Of a DNA stretch of 64,000 nucleotides, positions 51,878 to 60,715 are shown piece after piece. The notes under the pieces were generated by a model. It did not search any database. It saw only the letters and a list, made by a program, of their open reading frames with translations, and had not been told where the DNA came from. Location of the stretch: the NCBI GenBank assembly GCA_045652245.1, contig JAZRTY010000039.1, positions 1 to 64,000 on the forward strand, written 5' to 3'. Position 1 is the stretch's first letter. The number at the start of each line of letters is the position of its first letter. Origin of the DNA: SIG622 sp045652245 (GTDB taxonomy: Bacteria; Bacillota; Clostridia; Oscillospirales; CAG-382). The position numbers were made by a program, and so were the translations under genes.

Positions 51878-52753
51878 ATGAAAAAAAGAATACTTCTCGT
51901 TTCGGATATGCACTACACAACCCAGGAAACATACGAAGAGCTTGAAAAAATACATCCCGGAGCGAATACCTGCCCTGCATCCGGAACGGTGCTCGGAAAG
52001 ACACAGCAACAAAAGCTTGAAAAACTGATGAACGATATTTTCAAAGAGCACGAAAAAGAACCTCTTGATATGGTACTTATTCTCGGTGACCTTTCGGTTG
52101 ATGATTATGATTTCAGGAGGCTTCCGGATAATTATTGCCGTAAGTTTAAAGAAGAGGTTATGGATAAGCTCCCCTGTCCTGTATATGCTCTGCCGGGAAA
52201 CCACGACAGTCACTCGGAAGAAGTATGGCGACAAATCTTCGGGTATCCTCGAGAATATTCGGTAAAGCTCGGCAATAACATTTTCCTTATGCTTGATACC
52301 TTTAACAATCTTCCTGCAAAGGCAGGCTGTGGTGCAAGGTATAGCGGTATTGACCGGGAGTTTATAAAAAATGAGCTTTCAAAGTACGACGGTGACGAAA
52401 ATGTATTTGTCTGCGCTCACTACATAAGACCTGACGAGGAAGAACTTTCGGAAATAAAAAATCTCAGGTGCCTTTTCAGGGGACACACGCACGAGAGTGA
52501 GCTTCTTGATTTTCACGGAAAGCCTCTTTTCGATATTGGCGGCTACGGCTATAACGGTGTGCGGCTTGAAAGTGGAAAATATACTTTTAATATTTTCTTT
52601 GAAAACTGTGCGTGGGGCTACAATATGCTGGAGATTGAAGAAGACAGTATAAGCGTATATCACAGGCGAGTTGATATGACCTACAACGCCGAAAACGGAG
52701 TGTTTGATATTGCCGAAGAAATAAGCGACAGAAAAACAATAGACATAAAATAA
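51878..52753 (+). CDS. Calcineurin-like metallophosphoesterase in the thrS operon
   Basis: Binuclear-metal phosphoesterase of 291 residues. The metal-binding blocks occur in order: SDMHY near 9-13, LGDLSVDD near 71-78, LPGNHDSH near 106-113, CAHYIRP, and FRGHTHESE. Substrate unknown. No signal peptide, so cytoplasmic. It is transcribed behind the T-box and 27 bases before thrS, so its expression should rise with thrS when tRNA-Thr is uncharged. That is unusual company for such an enzyme. Confidence 0.9.
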   Translation: MKKRILLVSDMHYTTQETYEELEKIHPGANTCPASGTVLGKTQQQKLEKLMNDIFKEHEKEPLDMVLILGDLSVDDYDFRRLPDNYCRKFKEEVMDKLPCPVYALPGNHDSHSEEVWRQIFGYPREYSVKLGNNIFLMLDTFNNLPAKAGCGARYSGIDREFIKNELSKYDGDENVFVCAHYIRPDEEELSEIKNLRCLFRGHTHESELLDFHGKPLFDIGGYGYNGVRLESGKYTFNIFFENCAWGYNMLEIEEDSISVYHRRVDMTYNAENGVFDIAEEISDRKTIDIK

Positions 52754-52780
52754 AGGAAGAAAAAAGAAAGGAAATAAAAA

Positions 52781-54715
52781 ATGATTACAATTACACTAAA
52801 AGACGGAAGCACAAAACAAATTGAAAAAATGAGTGCATTCTCTCTTGCGCAGGAAATCAGCGCAGGTCTTGCAAGAGTAGCACTTGCAGTAAAGCTTGAT
52901 GACAAGGTATGTGACCTTGCAACAGAGATTGACTCTGACTGCACAGTTGAATTTCTCACTTTCGACTCGGACGAGGGCAAAAAGGTTTACAGACACACAA
53001 CAAGCCACATTTTAGCGCAAGCAGTAAAAAGACTTTACCCGAATGCAAAGCTTGCAATAGGTCCTGCTATTGACAACGGTTTCTATTATGACTTTGATTC
53101 TGACATCTCTTTCTCTCCCGAAATCCTCGAAAAGATAGAAGCCGAGATGAAGAAGATTATAAAAGAGGACATTCCGCTGAGAAGATATGTTCTTCCAAGA
53201 GCTGAAGCAATAAAAATGATGAAGGAAAAGAATGAACCGTACAAGGTAGAGCTGATAGAAGACCTGCCCGAGGGCGAAGAGGTTTCCTTCTATGAGCAGG
53301 GCGACTTTACCGACCTTTGTGCAGGTGCGCATCTTTCTTCAACAGGTAAAGTAAAGGCAATAAAGCTCACTTCCTGCACAGGTGCATACTGGAGAGGGGA
53401 CTCTTCAAAGAAGATGCTTCAGAGAATTTACGGAACAGCTTTCCCGAAGCAGTCTGAGCTTGATGAGCATTTAGCACAGATTGAAGAAGCAAAGAAGCGT
53501 GACCACAACAAGCTCGGCCGTGAGCTTGAAATCTTCACAACAGTAGATTATATCGGTCAGGGACTTCCGATTATGCTCCCGAAGGGTACAAAGATTCTTC
53601 AGACACTTCAGAGATGGGTTGAAGATACCGAAGAAGCAAACGGCTGGGAGAGAACAAAAACTCCCCTCATGGCAAAGAGTGACCTTTATAAAATCTCAGG
53701 TCACTGGGATCACTACAAAGAAGGTATGTTCGTAATGGGAAGCGAGGAGGACGGAAAAGAGTGCTTTGCACTTCGTCCTATGACTTGTCCTTTCCAGTAT
53801 CAGGCATATCTTAACAGAGCACGTTCCTACAGAGACCTGCCTATGCGTCTTGGTGAGACTTCAACACTTTTCAGAAACGAAGACTCAGGTGAGATGCACG
53901 GTCTTATCAGAGTTCGTCAGTTTACAATTTCCGAAGGACATCTTATGTGTACTCCCGAACAGCTTGAGGACGAATTCAAGAAATGTCTTGAGCTTACAAA
54001 TTATATGATGGAAACTCTCGGACTTCGTGAAGATTTGTCCTACAGATTCTCACAGTGGGACCCCGAAGATAAAGAAAAGTATATCGGAACACCTGAGCAA
54101 TGGGAAGAAGCACAGGGCGTTATGAAGAACATCCTTGACGATATCGGAATTGAATACAAGGTAGGTGTCGGAGAAGCTGCGTTCTATGGTCCGAAGCTCG
54201 ATATTCAGATAAAGAACGTACACGGCAAAGAGGACACCCTCGTTACAATCCAGATTGACCAGATGTTAGCTCAGAAGTTCGGAATGGAATATGTAGATAA
54301 GGACGGCACAAAGAAGAACCCCTACATTATTCACAGAACTTCAATTGGTTGTTATGAGAGAACACTTGCACTTCTTATCGAAAAGTACGCAGGTGCGTTC
54401 CCGACATGGCTTGCTCCTCTTCAGGTTAAAATTCTTCCTATCAGCGACAGTCAGCTTCCGTATGCTACAGAGCTTCTTGCAAAGCTCAAGAATGCAGGCG
54501 TACTCGTAGAGCTTGACGACAGAAACGAAAAAATCGGTTACAAGATTCGTGAAGCACAGCTCGAAAAAGTTCCTTATATGCTCGTTGTGGGCGACAAGGA
54601 AGTCGAAGCAGGTGCAGTTGCTGTCCGTTCAAGAAAGAACGGCGATATGGGTGCTATGCCGGCTGACGAATTTATCTCGAAGCTCCTTCTCGAAATTGCC
54701 AACAAGGAAAGGTAA
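52781..54715 (+). CDS. thrS: Threonyl-tRNA synthetase
   Basis: Charges tRNA-Thr. 644 residues: TGS domain (about 1-60), editing domain with HTTSHILAQAVKR and the later CAGAHL, class II core with RPMTCPFQYQAY (zinc cysteine), LRFRNEDSGEMHG-type motif 2 and IHRTSIGCYERTLALLIE motif 3, then the anticodon-binding domain (about 545-644). Second gene behind the T-box. A three-hairpin element begins right after the stop. Confidence 0.97.
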   Translation: MITITLKDGSTKQIEKMSAFSLAQEISAGLARVALAVKLDDKVCDLATEIDSDCTVEFLTFDSDEGKKVYRHTTSHILAQAVKRLYPNAKLAIGPAIDNGFYYDFDSDISFSPEILEKIEAEMKKIIKEDIPLRRYVLPRAEAIKMMKEKNEPYKVELIEDLPEGEEVSFYEQGDFTDLCAGAHLSSTGKVKAIKLTSCTGAYWRGDSSKKMLQRIYGTAFPKQSELDEHLAQIEEAKKRDHNKLGRELEIFTTVDYIGQGLPIMLPKGTKILQTLQRWVEDTEEANGWERTKTPLMAKSDLYKISGHWDHYKEGMFVMGSEEDGKECFALRPMTCPFQYQAYLNRARSYRDLPMRLGETSTLFRNEDSGEMHGLIRVRQFTISEGHLMCTPEQLEDEFKKCLELTNYMMETLGLREDLSYRFSQWDPEDKEKYIGTPEQWEEAQGVMKNILDDIGIEYKVGVGEAAFYGPKLDIQIKNVHGKEDTLVTIQIDQMLAQKFGMEYVDKDGTKKNPYIIHRTSIGCYERTLALLIEKYAGAFPTWLAPLQVKILPISDSQLPYATELLAKLKNAGVLVELDDRNEKIGYKIREAQLEKVPYMLVVGDKEVEAGAVAVRSRKNGDMGAMPADEFISKLLLEIANKER

Positions 54716-54720
54716 TATTA

Positions 54721-54832
54721 CGTGGGCTGCCGCCCACACCTGCCAAGCTTTTTGAAAAAAGCTTGACCAAAAACTTTAACACTTTGCGCCGTACTATTCC
54801 ACTTCGTGAAACAGTACGGCGTGTATTTTTTG
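54721..54832 (+). terminator. Three-hairpin post-stop element downstream of thrS
   Basis: H1 is GTGGGCTGCCGCCCAC, H2 is CAAGCTTTTTGAAAAAAGCTTG, the linker is ACCAAAAACTTTAACACTTT, and H3 is CGCCGTACT / AGTACGGCG with inner CCACTTCGTGA, then TGTATTTTTT. All three stems differ from the aspS copy yet pair fully. Confidence 0.78.
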
Positions 54833-54837
54833 CAAAA

Positions 54838-55072
54838 ACAACTTGGTGTTTTTTTCTACACTGCGAGGTGTCAATTCGGAGAATTGACCGAGCCAAGGTT
54901 TGTTGCGAGAACAAAAGATATTAAATTTTTGGGAGAATGTCTTACGGCGAAAGGGTTTGTCAAGGGAAAAACCTTTCCCTTGACGAGTGCATTTTTGCAT
55001 ACTTTTTTTGCACGAATGTGAAAAAAGCATGTAGGGGTAGTAGGGGGCAACGCCCCATACAAAACAGTATAA
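54838..55072. repeat. Unrecognised structured intergenic element
   Basis: About 235 bases with inverted pairs GTCAATTC-GGA-GAATTGAC (about 54868-54886), GTCAAGGGAAA / TTTCCCTTGAC (about 54958-54984), GTGCATTTTTGCA, and GGGGGCAACGCCCC near the end. Frames on both strands are short and look like shadows. It resembles widespread Clostridia intergenic sequence, but only one copy is seen here, so repeat status is not shown. Confidence 0.4.
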
Positions 55073-55114
55073 AGTTGGAATTATGGGGGATATAACAAAT
55101 TCTTGCGAATTTCC

Positions 55115-55169
55115 CCCTCATCCGAGTTTTGTTACGCAAAACCCACCTTCCCCCGAGGGGGAAGGCTAT
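55115..55169 (-). repeat. Single inverted copy of palindromic repeat unit 1
   Basis: On the minus strand it reads GCCTTCCCCC-TCG-GGGGGAAGG, GTTTTGC-GTAA-CAAAAC, CTCGGATGAGGGGG. No partner unit 2 is found within about 150 bases. Confidence 0.75.
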
Positions 55170-55266
55170 TAATGAATTGCCAACTGCGTTGTCATTGATA
55201 ACCCCCACCCCCTACTGTTACAAAAGTTACTTAAGTTACAGTTAAGTTACAATACCTCAAAAGGTA

Positions 55267-55295
55267 TTGCAATTTTTTCTAAGTTGTAGTACAAT
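55267..55295 (+). promoter_or_regulatory. Promoter of the S-layer-like gene
   Basis: TTGCAA (55267-55272), 17-base spacer, TACAAT (55290-55295). A strong AGGAGG at 55342-55347 precedes the gene start. An imperfect AGTTACTTAAGTTACAGTTAAGTTACAA direct-repeat run lies just upstream (55227-55254). Confidence 0.6.
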
Positions 55296-55354
55296 ACAGT
55301 CAAGCAAATAGAATGTTTGCTAATTCAAATTTATTTTTTTAGGAGGAACACACG

Positions 55355-58276
55355 ATGATGAAGAAACTTCTTTCACTCGTAGTAGCAGCTCTTCTTACAG
55401 TTAGCGCTGTAGCTACAAGTGCATCGGCAGCAAAGTTCACTGACGTTGACGCTACAAACGAAGCACTCAACGATGCAGTAGAACTTCTCGTAGCTCTTAA
55501 TGTTACAACAGGTACTTCCGACACAACATACGGAACATCTGAAAACGTAACAAGAGCACAGATGGCTACTTTCATCTACAGAATGATGAAGGCTGGCAAG
55601 CACGCACCCACAGGCGGCACAAACACAACAAAGTTTACCGACCTTGACGACCCGTTCTATTACTTCACAATTGCATGGGCTAATGAAACAGGCATTATCA
55701 AGGGAAGAAACGACACAACATTTGACCCTAAGGGCGGTATCATCCTTCAGGATGCTTACACAATGATCGTTCGTGCACTCGGCTATGACGACGGCACACT
55801 TTCATACCCGATCGGTTACATCACAAAGGCTGAAGAACTCGGTCTTGACGCTAACCTTGATTCTAAGGTTAACTACGACACAACTCTTACAAGAGGCGAC
55901 GTAGCTATCGTTCTTGCTAACATGTTCTATGCTGAAACAGCTGAAGCATACGTTCAGTATGTTGAAGTTGCTGAAGGTGTTACAAGACCTGAAGAATTCC
56001 ACTATACTCTCGCTGAAGAAGTGTTTGGTGTTGAGAAGGTTTCTCAGAGAGTAGTTGCTACACCTAGCTATGGATTTGGCACTAATGCTCCTATCAAGCT
56101 CGATGTTGAAATGATTCAGCTTGAAAAGGCACCTGTAGATGCCAACGAAGGCACAACAATTGGTGATATCGATGTTATAGAATTCGCAGAACTCGGTCTT
56201 GAAGGTAAGGCTGATGATTACTTCCTTACTGATATCCTTATGTTCGTTAAGGAAAACAAGGGCAAATATGAAATCCTTGGTGCAACAGCACAGGGTACAA
56301 AGAAGACAGTTGACTTTGCTGATATCGAATTTGGCAAGACAAACAACAAATTCAATGGTATTCTCACAATAGATGGCGTTAAGACATACCTCGGAGAGGC
56401 TCCTTACTCTTACACAAAGGATTCTAAAAATCCAACTAAGTACAACCCTATGTTCATTGAACCCGGCACTGGCTTTAAGTTCGCAGATGCTGGTGTTGAC
56501 GTGTCGACTTCTGCAAAAATTGAAGCCCTCGTTGCTGGAAGTAAGGACATTGACTTTGGATACCTTGCTAGAATCTACAACGATGGTCTTGGCGAAATGG
56601 ATTGTATTGACTCTAACGGCGACGGCAAGTATGACTACCTCTTCAAGAAGGAATACTCTGTAGCTAAAGCTAACACATCGGCGACTGGTGTCCTTGCTGC
56701 GACTCCAAATTATGATTCACCTCTTTACACAGGCAAAGCTATCGTTGCAGGTGTAAGCTTCTCAAATAATGACATTGTTCTTGCATACGTTAACACAAAT
56801 GCTAACTATGTAAAGGTTGCTGAAGTTATTAACCCTGTTAAGGGGTCTATGGTACTTAAGACAGATACTTATTTTGAACTTGACTCCGGCAAGAAGATTT
56901 ATACTAATAGTCCAGTTAAGGTTGCTGCTGCTGTTGCTAATAACGACAGCATGACTGCTGAAAATCTTGCTCCAGCTAATTTTACTACAGCAGTAAATTG
57001 GTACTTTACAGCTAACGGCACTCTCGTAGCGAAAGCTACCGTACCTTCAGCTCCTGCTGCACAGTTCAACACAAATGAAAACTGGGCAATCGTTCTTGAA
57101 AGTGAAGCTGTACTGGCAACAACCATGATTGACGGTGATGTTGTACAAGAGTACTACCTCAAAGTTTACAATGATGGTGCTATCAAGTCTGTCAAGGTTG
57201 CTACAAAGGATTTCAGCAGTGTTGTTGATCAGCTTTCTATAGCTAAGGCTGAAAAGGATGGCTACTACACATTTGAACTTCTTACAGGTGGACAGTCTGA
57301 CAAGGCGAACTATGGTCCTATCCTCAAGGGTACTAATACAGGTGTTTCAGCCGAATACAAGGTAATTGGTCAGGATGATGTTAACTTCTATCAGCAGTCT
57401 GGTAACCTCTTTACCCTTGTAGATGATACACATCTCACTAGTGATCTTAAGGGTGTTAGATTAACTGCTAATACTAAGATTCTTATTAGAACTAAAGATG
57501 CGAACCAGAAGCCTGTTGTAACACTTTACACTCTCGACAAACTTCCTGATATCAAAGTAAGCGAAGTGTTTGACAATGTTACTTACGTTCTCACAAACAA
57601 CAAGAACAGTACAATGTATGAAAATATTGAAATGTTCTACGGTGAAGTTAAAGACGGCACGCTCAATGGTAAGGACGCTGAACTCGCAGAGATTAGAATC
57701 GTTAAGAGTGTTGCTACTTCTGAAACTGCTAAAGGAACAACATACACTTTCACACTTTACAACCCCTTCACAGGTGCTGAAGAAACAGCTAATGGCGTAG
57801 ATGGTATGACTAAGGCTCAGAAGGATGCACTCGTTGCTAATAGCATCGTATGTCTTGATTCTGATTCGCTCGTTGCTGTTGGAACTGCTGGTAGCGTTAA
57901 CATCGCTAAGAATGGTACTACTTACACTGCAAGCATGGGTGATATGTACGACATGGATGGCGATAAGTCATTCGCTGATATCATAGCTGGAAGCGATAAG
58001 CTCGGTCTTGTAAGCATCGATTATTTCGATAAGGAAAGTGGAATACTTGAAATTGCTGCTGAAGAGCCTATCGTAGTTACTGCTGATACAAAGATTTCTA
58101 TGCTTGACATCTCTGACAAGAAGATTTCTGCTATCACTGATGCTTCAGTTCTCAGTTCTACTACTGCCACATACAGCTGGACCGGTGCAGCTAGTGCTGG
58201 CATTAAGGCATTCATCTGCACTGAAGACGGTGAAGATTTTGCAAATGCACTCCTCGTTATGATTGTTAAGTATTAA
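55355..58276 (+). CDS. SLH-domain protein, probable major S-layer protein
   Basis: Exported protein of 973 residues. Signal peptide about 1-26 (SAVATSASA). SLH modules at about 27-200 (VTRAQMATFIYRM, FTDLDDPFYYFTIAWANETGIIKGRN, ILQDAYTMIVRALGY, TRGDVAIVLANMFYA) that bind cell-wall polymer. A long low-cysteine, beta-rich region follows to the end with no recognised enzyme domain. Strong ribosome-binding site, own promoter and strong terminator suit an abundant lattice protein. It may instead be one of several SLH surface proteins. Its substrate-free architecture differs from the cohesin/SLH protein at 38.7 kb. Confidence 0.85.
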   Translation: MMKKLLSLVVAALLTVSAVATSASAAKFTDVDATNEALNDAVELLVALNVTTGTSDTTYGTSENVTRAQMATFIYRMMKAGKHAPTGGTNTTKFTDLDDPFYYFTIAWANETGIIKGRNDTTFDPKGGIILQDAYTMIVRALGYDDGTLSYPIGYITKAEELGLDANLDSKVNYDTTLTRGDVAIVLANMFYAETAEAYVQYVEVAEGVTRPEEFHYTLAEEVFGVEKVSQRVVATPSYGFGTNAPIKLDVEMIQLEKAPVDANEGTTIGDIDVIEFAELGLEGKADDYFLTDILMFVKENKGKYEILGATAQGTKKTVDFADIEFGKTNNKFNGILTIDGVKTYLGEAPYSYTKDSKNPTKYNPMFIEPGTGFKFADAGVDVSTSAKIEALVAGSKDIDFGYLARIYNDGLGEMDCIDSNGDGKYDYLFKKEYSVAKANTSATGVLAATPNYDSPLYTGKAIVAGVSFSNNDIVLAYVNTNANYVKVAEVINPVKGSMVLKTDTYFELDSGKKIYTNSPVKVAAAVANNDSMTAENLAPANFTTAVNWYFTANGTLVAKATVPSAPAAQFNTNENWAIVLESEAVLATTMIDGDVVQEYYLKVYNDGAIKSVKVATKDFSSVVDQLSIAKAEKDGYYTFELLTGGQSDKANYGPILKGTNTGVSAEYKVIGQDDVNFYQQSGNLFTLVDDTHLTSDLKGVRLTANTKILIRTKDANQKPVVTLYTLDKLPDIKVSEVFDNVTYVLTNNKNSTMYENIEMFYGEVKDGTLNGKDAELAEIRIVKSVATSETAKGTTYTFTLYNPFTGAEETANGVDGMTKAQKDALVANSIVCLDSDSLVAVGTAGSVNIAKNGTTYTASMGDMYDMDGDKSFADIIAGSDKLGLVSIDYFDKESGILEIAAEEPIVVTADTKISMLDISDKKISAITDASVLSSTTATYSWTGAASAGIKAFICTEDGEDFANALLVMIVKY

Positions 58277-58328
58277 TCTCTTAAATAAGTAGATTTGAAA
58301 AACAATAATTGAACGCAAGTTCAACCCC

Positions 58329-58363
58329 CGTGATTTTTGTCACGGGGGTTCTTTCTTTTTTAC
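58329..58363 (+). terminator. Terminator after the S-layer-like gene
   Basis: AACCCCCGTGA pairs with TCACGGGGGTT and is followed by CTTTCTTTTTT. Confidence 0.9.
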
Positions 58364-58399
58364 ACCCGACTTTTCGGGGGCGAGTAGTCCCATGAGTTT

Positions 58400-59293
58400 T
58401 TATTCAAAAAGCTGAAACCTCTTACGGTAATTAGACGGCGTCTCACCTTCATATTGCTTGAAGAGCCTTGAATACGCACTCATATCGACAAAACCACACA
58501 GCTTTGCAATTTCCGAAACTGCAAGTTCGCTTGAACGAAGCATCTCCATGCTCTTGGCAATTCTGTAACGGCGAAGATACTCCGACGGGGAAATCGACAG
58601 CTCGTTTTTGAACTGCTTGAGAATATGCTCGGTGGTAACACCGCTGATTTTCGCAAGCTCAGCGCCCGTTACATTCGAGCTGAAGTTTGCTTCAAGATAC
58701 TTTATAATTGCCTCAATCGTAGCTTTCACGGTGTCGGTTTCCTTTTCGGCGCGTTTTGCCGTGATATCGAGCCTTGAATAGAAAACAAGAATCTCACAAA
58801 GATAACTGCGAAGCAAGGTCTGCCAGCCACGATTTTTGTTTATTCTTTCAAAATTTATCCTTTCGCAAAGACGCATAAACTCCTGCCGTTCGGCAAAGTC
58901 CAGGCGGATGCTCTCGTATGAGGAGGTTTTCGTCTGCCTGCTTTGTGATTTTGCTCTGAGGGAAAGCTCAATAAAGCCGGGGAGTGAAAAAATCTCATCC
59001 TTCATATTGCCAAGCTCACTGTCGGAAAACAGACAACAGTAAAGCTCAGTATCTACCGAGGCTATCAGAGAATGTTCTTCGCCGGGTGCAATTACTGCAA
59101 AATCCCCCGTACACAGCAGCACCGAATTTCCGAGTCCTCCACACAACGCAAAACCCCGTTTTACATATATAAATTCCCAGAAAATCTGTGAGTGATAAAA
59201 ATATTCTGTTTCGTGTGGCGCATTTGTGCAGGCAATCTTTGAAAGCCCTGCGTCAAATACCGTACTTCCGTCAAGCATCACGCTTGTATTCAA
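58400..59293 (-). CDS. AraC family transcriptional regulator
   Basis: 297 residues from a TTG start at 59293. The TTG follows AAAGGGAG by seven bases, while the longer frame reaching 59425 has no good ribosome-binding site. N-terminal cupin-like sensing domain (about 10-130, EYFYHSQIFWEFIYVKRG, FAVIAPGEEHSL). C-terminal double helix-turn-helix (about 195-297) with TGAELAKISGVTTEHILKQF and the signature SEIAKLCGFVDMSAYSRLFKQYEGETPSNYR. Likely a sugar- or surface-related activator; no target is evident. It faces away from the str operon. Confidence 0.9.
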   Translation of the reverse strand: MNTSVMLDGSTVFDAGLSKIACTNAPHETEYFYHSQIFWEFIYVKRGFALCGGLGNSVLLCTGDFAVIAPGEEHSLIASVDTELYCCLFSDSELGNMKDEIFSLPGFIELSLRAKSQSRQTKTSSYESIRLDFAERQEFMRLCERINFERINKNRGWQTLLRSYLCEILVFYSRLDITAKRAEKETDTVKATIEAIIKYLEANFSSNVTGAELAKISGVTTEHILKQFKNELSISPSEYLRRYRIAKSMEMLRSSELAVSEIAKLCGFVDMSAYSRLFKQYEGETPSNYRKRFQLFE

Positions 59294-59533
59294 AATAACA
59301 CTCCCTTTCGCAATTATAAGCTTATATATAATTATACATACTTTTCTTTTTTGTTTTAATAGGGAAACTGTTACTATTTTTCTAAATTTGTGTGAATTTT
59401 GCAAAAAACGGTGTTGTTTTTGCATTATTTCAAATATTCCACTCTGATTTTACCTAAAATGGTATCATTACGCATAATTTTTGCCCTAAAGATTAATAAT
59501 AAAGTAGCAAATTGTGAAATAAATAAAAAATGC

Positions 59534-59562
59534 TTGACAAATCAAAATAAATGGTGTATAAT
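59534..59562 (+). promoter_or_regulatory. Promoter of the str operon
   Basis: TTGACA (59534-59539), 17-base spacer, TATAAT (59557-59562). Bases 59294-59530 upstream are AT-rich with no gene and no clear leader structure. Confidence 0.82.
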
Positions 59563-59637
59563 TATAGAGTCGTATTATATGCGTTTTTGATATTGTCGCG
59601 TATAATCGCGTAAAATACTAAAGTTAGGAGGTACGAT

Positions 59638-60054
59638 ATGCCAACACTTAATCAGCTCGTTAGAAACGGACGTGCGCAGGTAACTTACAAGTCAAAGTCT
59701 CCTGCTCTTCAGAAGGGTCTGAACTCAATTAAGAAGGTTGCAACCGATGCTTCCTCTCCCCAAAAGAGAGGCGTTTGCACAAAGGTAGCTACCAAGACCC
59801 CGAAGAAACCTAACTCTGCTATCCGTAAGATTGCCAGAGTTCGTCTTACCAACGGAATCGAAGTTACAGCTTATATTCCCGGTATTGGCCACAACCTTCA
59901 GGAACACTCTGTTGTTCTTGTAAGAGGTGGTAGAGTTAAGGACCTTCCCGGTGTGCGTTATCACATCGTAAGAGGTACACTTGATACTCAGGGCGTTGCA
60001 AAACGTAATCAGTCCCGTTCCAAGTACGGTGCAAAGCGCGAAAAGAAGAAATAA
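59638..60054 (+). CDS. rpsL: 30S ribosomal protein S12
   Basis: Decoding-centre protein. 138 residues with CTKVATKTPKKPNSAIRK and GRVKDLPGVRYH. The lysines altered in known streptomycin-resistant mutants are the normal residues here. It starts the operon from its own promoter, without rpoBC or an L7Ae-type gene upstream. Confidence 0.98.
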   Translation: MPTLNQLVRNGRAQVTYKSKSPALQKGLNSIKKVATDASSPQKRGVCTKVATKTPKKPNSAIRKIARVRLTNGIEVTAYIPGIGHNLQEHSVVLVRGGRVKDLPGVRYHIVRGTLDTQGVAKRNQSRSKYGAKREKKK

Positions 60055-60229
60055 TCCCGCTTTGAAAGGTGTATTTTTACACTAATTTGGAAATCTATAA
60101 GTGCTAAGGCTATATCGTATCAACTTAGGGACTGTCCCTATAAAATTATGTATATCCCCTTGGCTCTGACGAAAAGGTATTTTTCGAGTACCTGTGAATT
60201 CATTTTAAATTGTGAAGGAGGGAAACACA
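60055..60229 (+). promoter_or_regulatory. Structured spacer between rpsL and rpsG
   Basis: Holds GTGTATTTTTACAC, a perfect TAGGGACTGTCCCTA palindrome (about 60127-60141) and GGTATTTTTCGAGTACC. In E. coli S7 represses the operon by binding the rpsL-rpsG spacer; the position fits but the sequence has not been compared. Confidence 0.4.
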
Positions 60230-60697
60230 GTGCCGAGACGTGGTTCTGTACCAAAGAGAGACGTTCTTCCGGACCCTATGTACAATTCTAAGCTCGTTAC
60301 TAAGCTTATCAACAATATCATGTACGACGGTAAAAAGGGAGTCGCTCAGAAAATAGTTTATGACGCTTTCGCAATCATCGAAGCTAAGGGTGAAGCACCC
60401 ATCGATGCATTCCAGAAGGCGCTTGAGAACATTATGCCTGTTCTCGAAGTTAAGGCTCGTAGAGTAGGTGGTTCTACCTACCAGGTGCCGATTGAAGTAA
60501 GACCCGAAAGAAGACAGACTTTAGGTCTTAGATGGCTTACAACTTATTCTAGAGCCAGAGGCGAAAAGACTATGGCTGAAAGACTTGCAGGCGAGATCCT
60601 CGATGCTATCGCAGGAACAGGTTCTGCAGTTAAGAAGAGAGAAGATACACACAAAATGGCGGAAGCAAACAAAGCATTCGCACATTACAGATATTAA
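60230..60697 (+). CDS. rpsG: 30S ribosomal protein S7
   Basis: 16S 3'-domain assembly protein. GTG start at 60230 after GAAGGAGGGAAACACA gives 155 residues (PRRGSVPKRDVLPDP ... HKMAEANKAFAHYRY). Confidence 0.97.
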   Translation: MPRRGSVPKRDVLPDPMYNSKLVTKLINNIMYDGKKGVAQKIVYDAFAIIEAKGEAPIDAFQKALENIMPVLEVKARRVGGSTYQVPIEVRPERRQTLGLRWLTTYSRARGEKTMAERLAGEILDAIAGTGSAVKKREDTHKMAEANKAFAHYRY

Positions 60698-60715
60698 TTT
60701 TAAGAGGAGTTTCAA

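Noticed and set aside
54794..55062. Small hypothetical proteins on the minus strand after thrS
   Set aside because: Frames overlap each other within an inverted-repeat-rich block, without ribosome-binding sites or recognisable domains.
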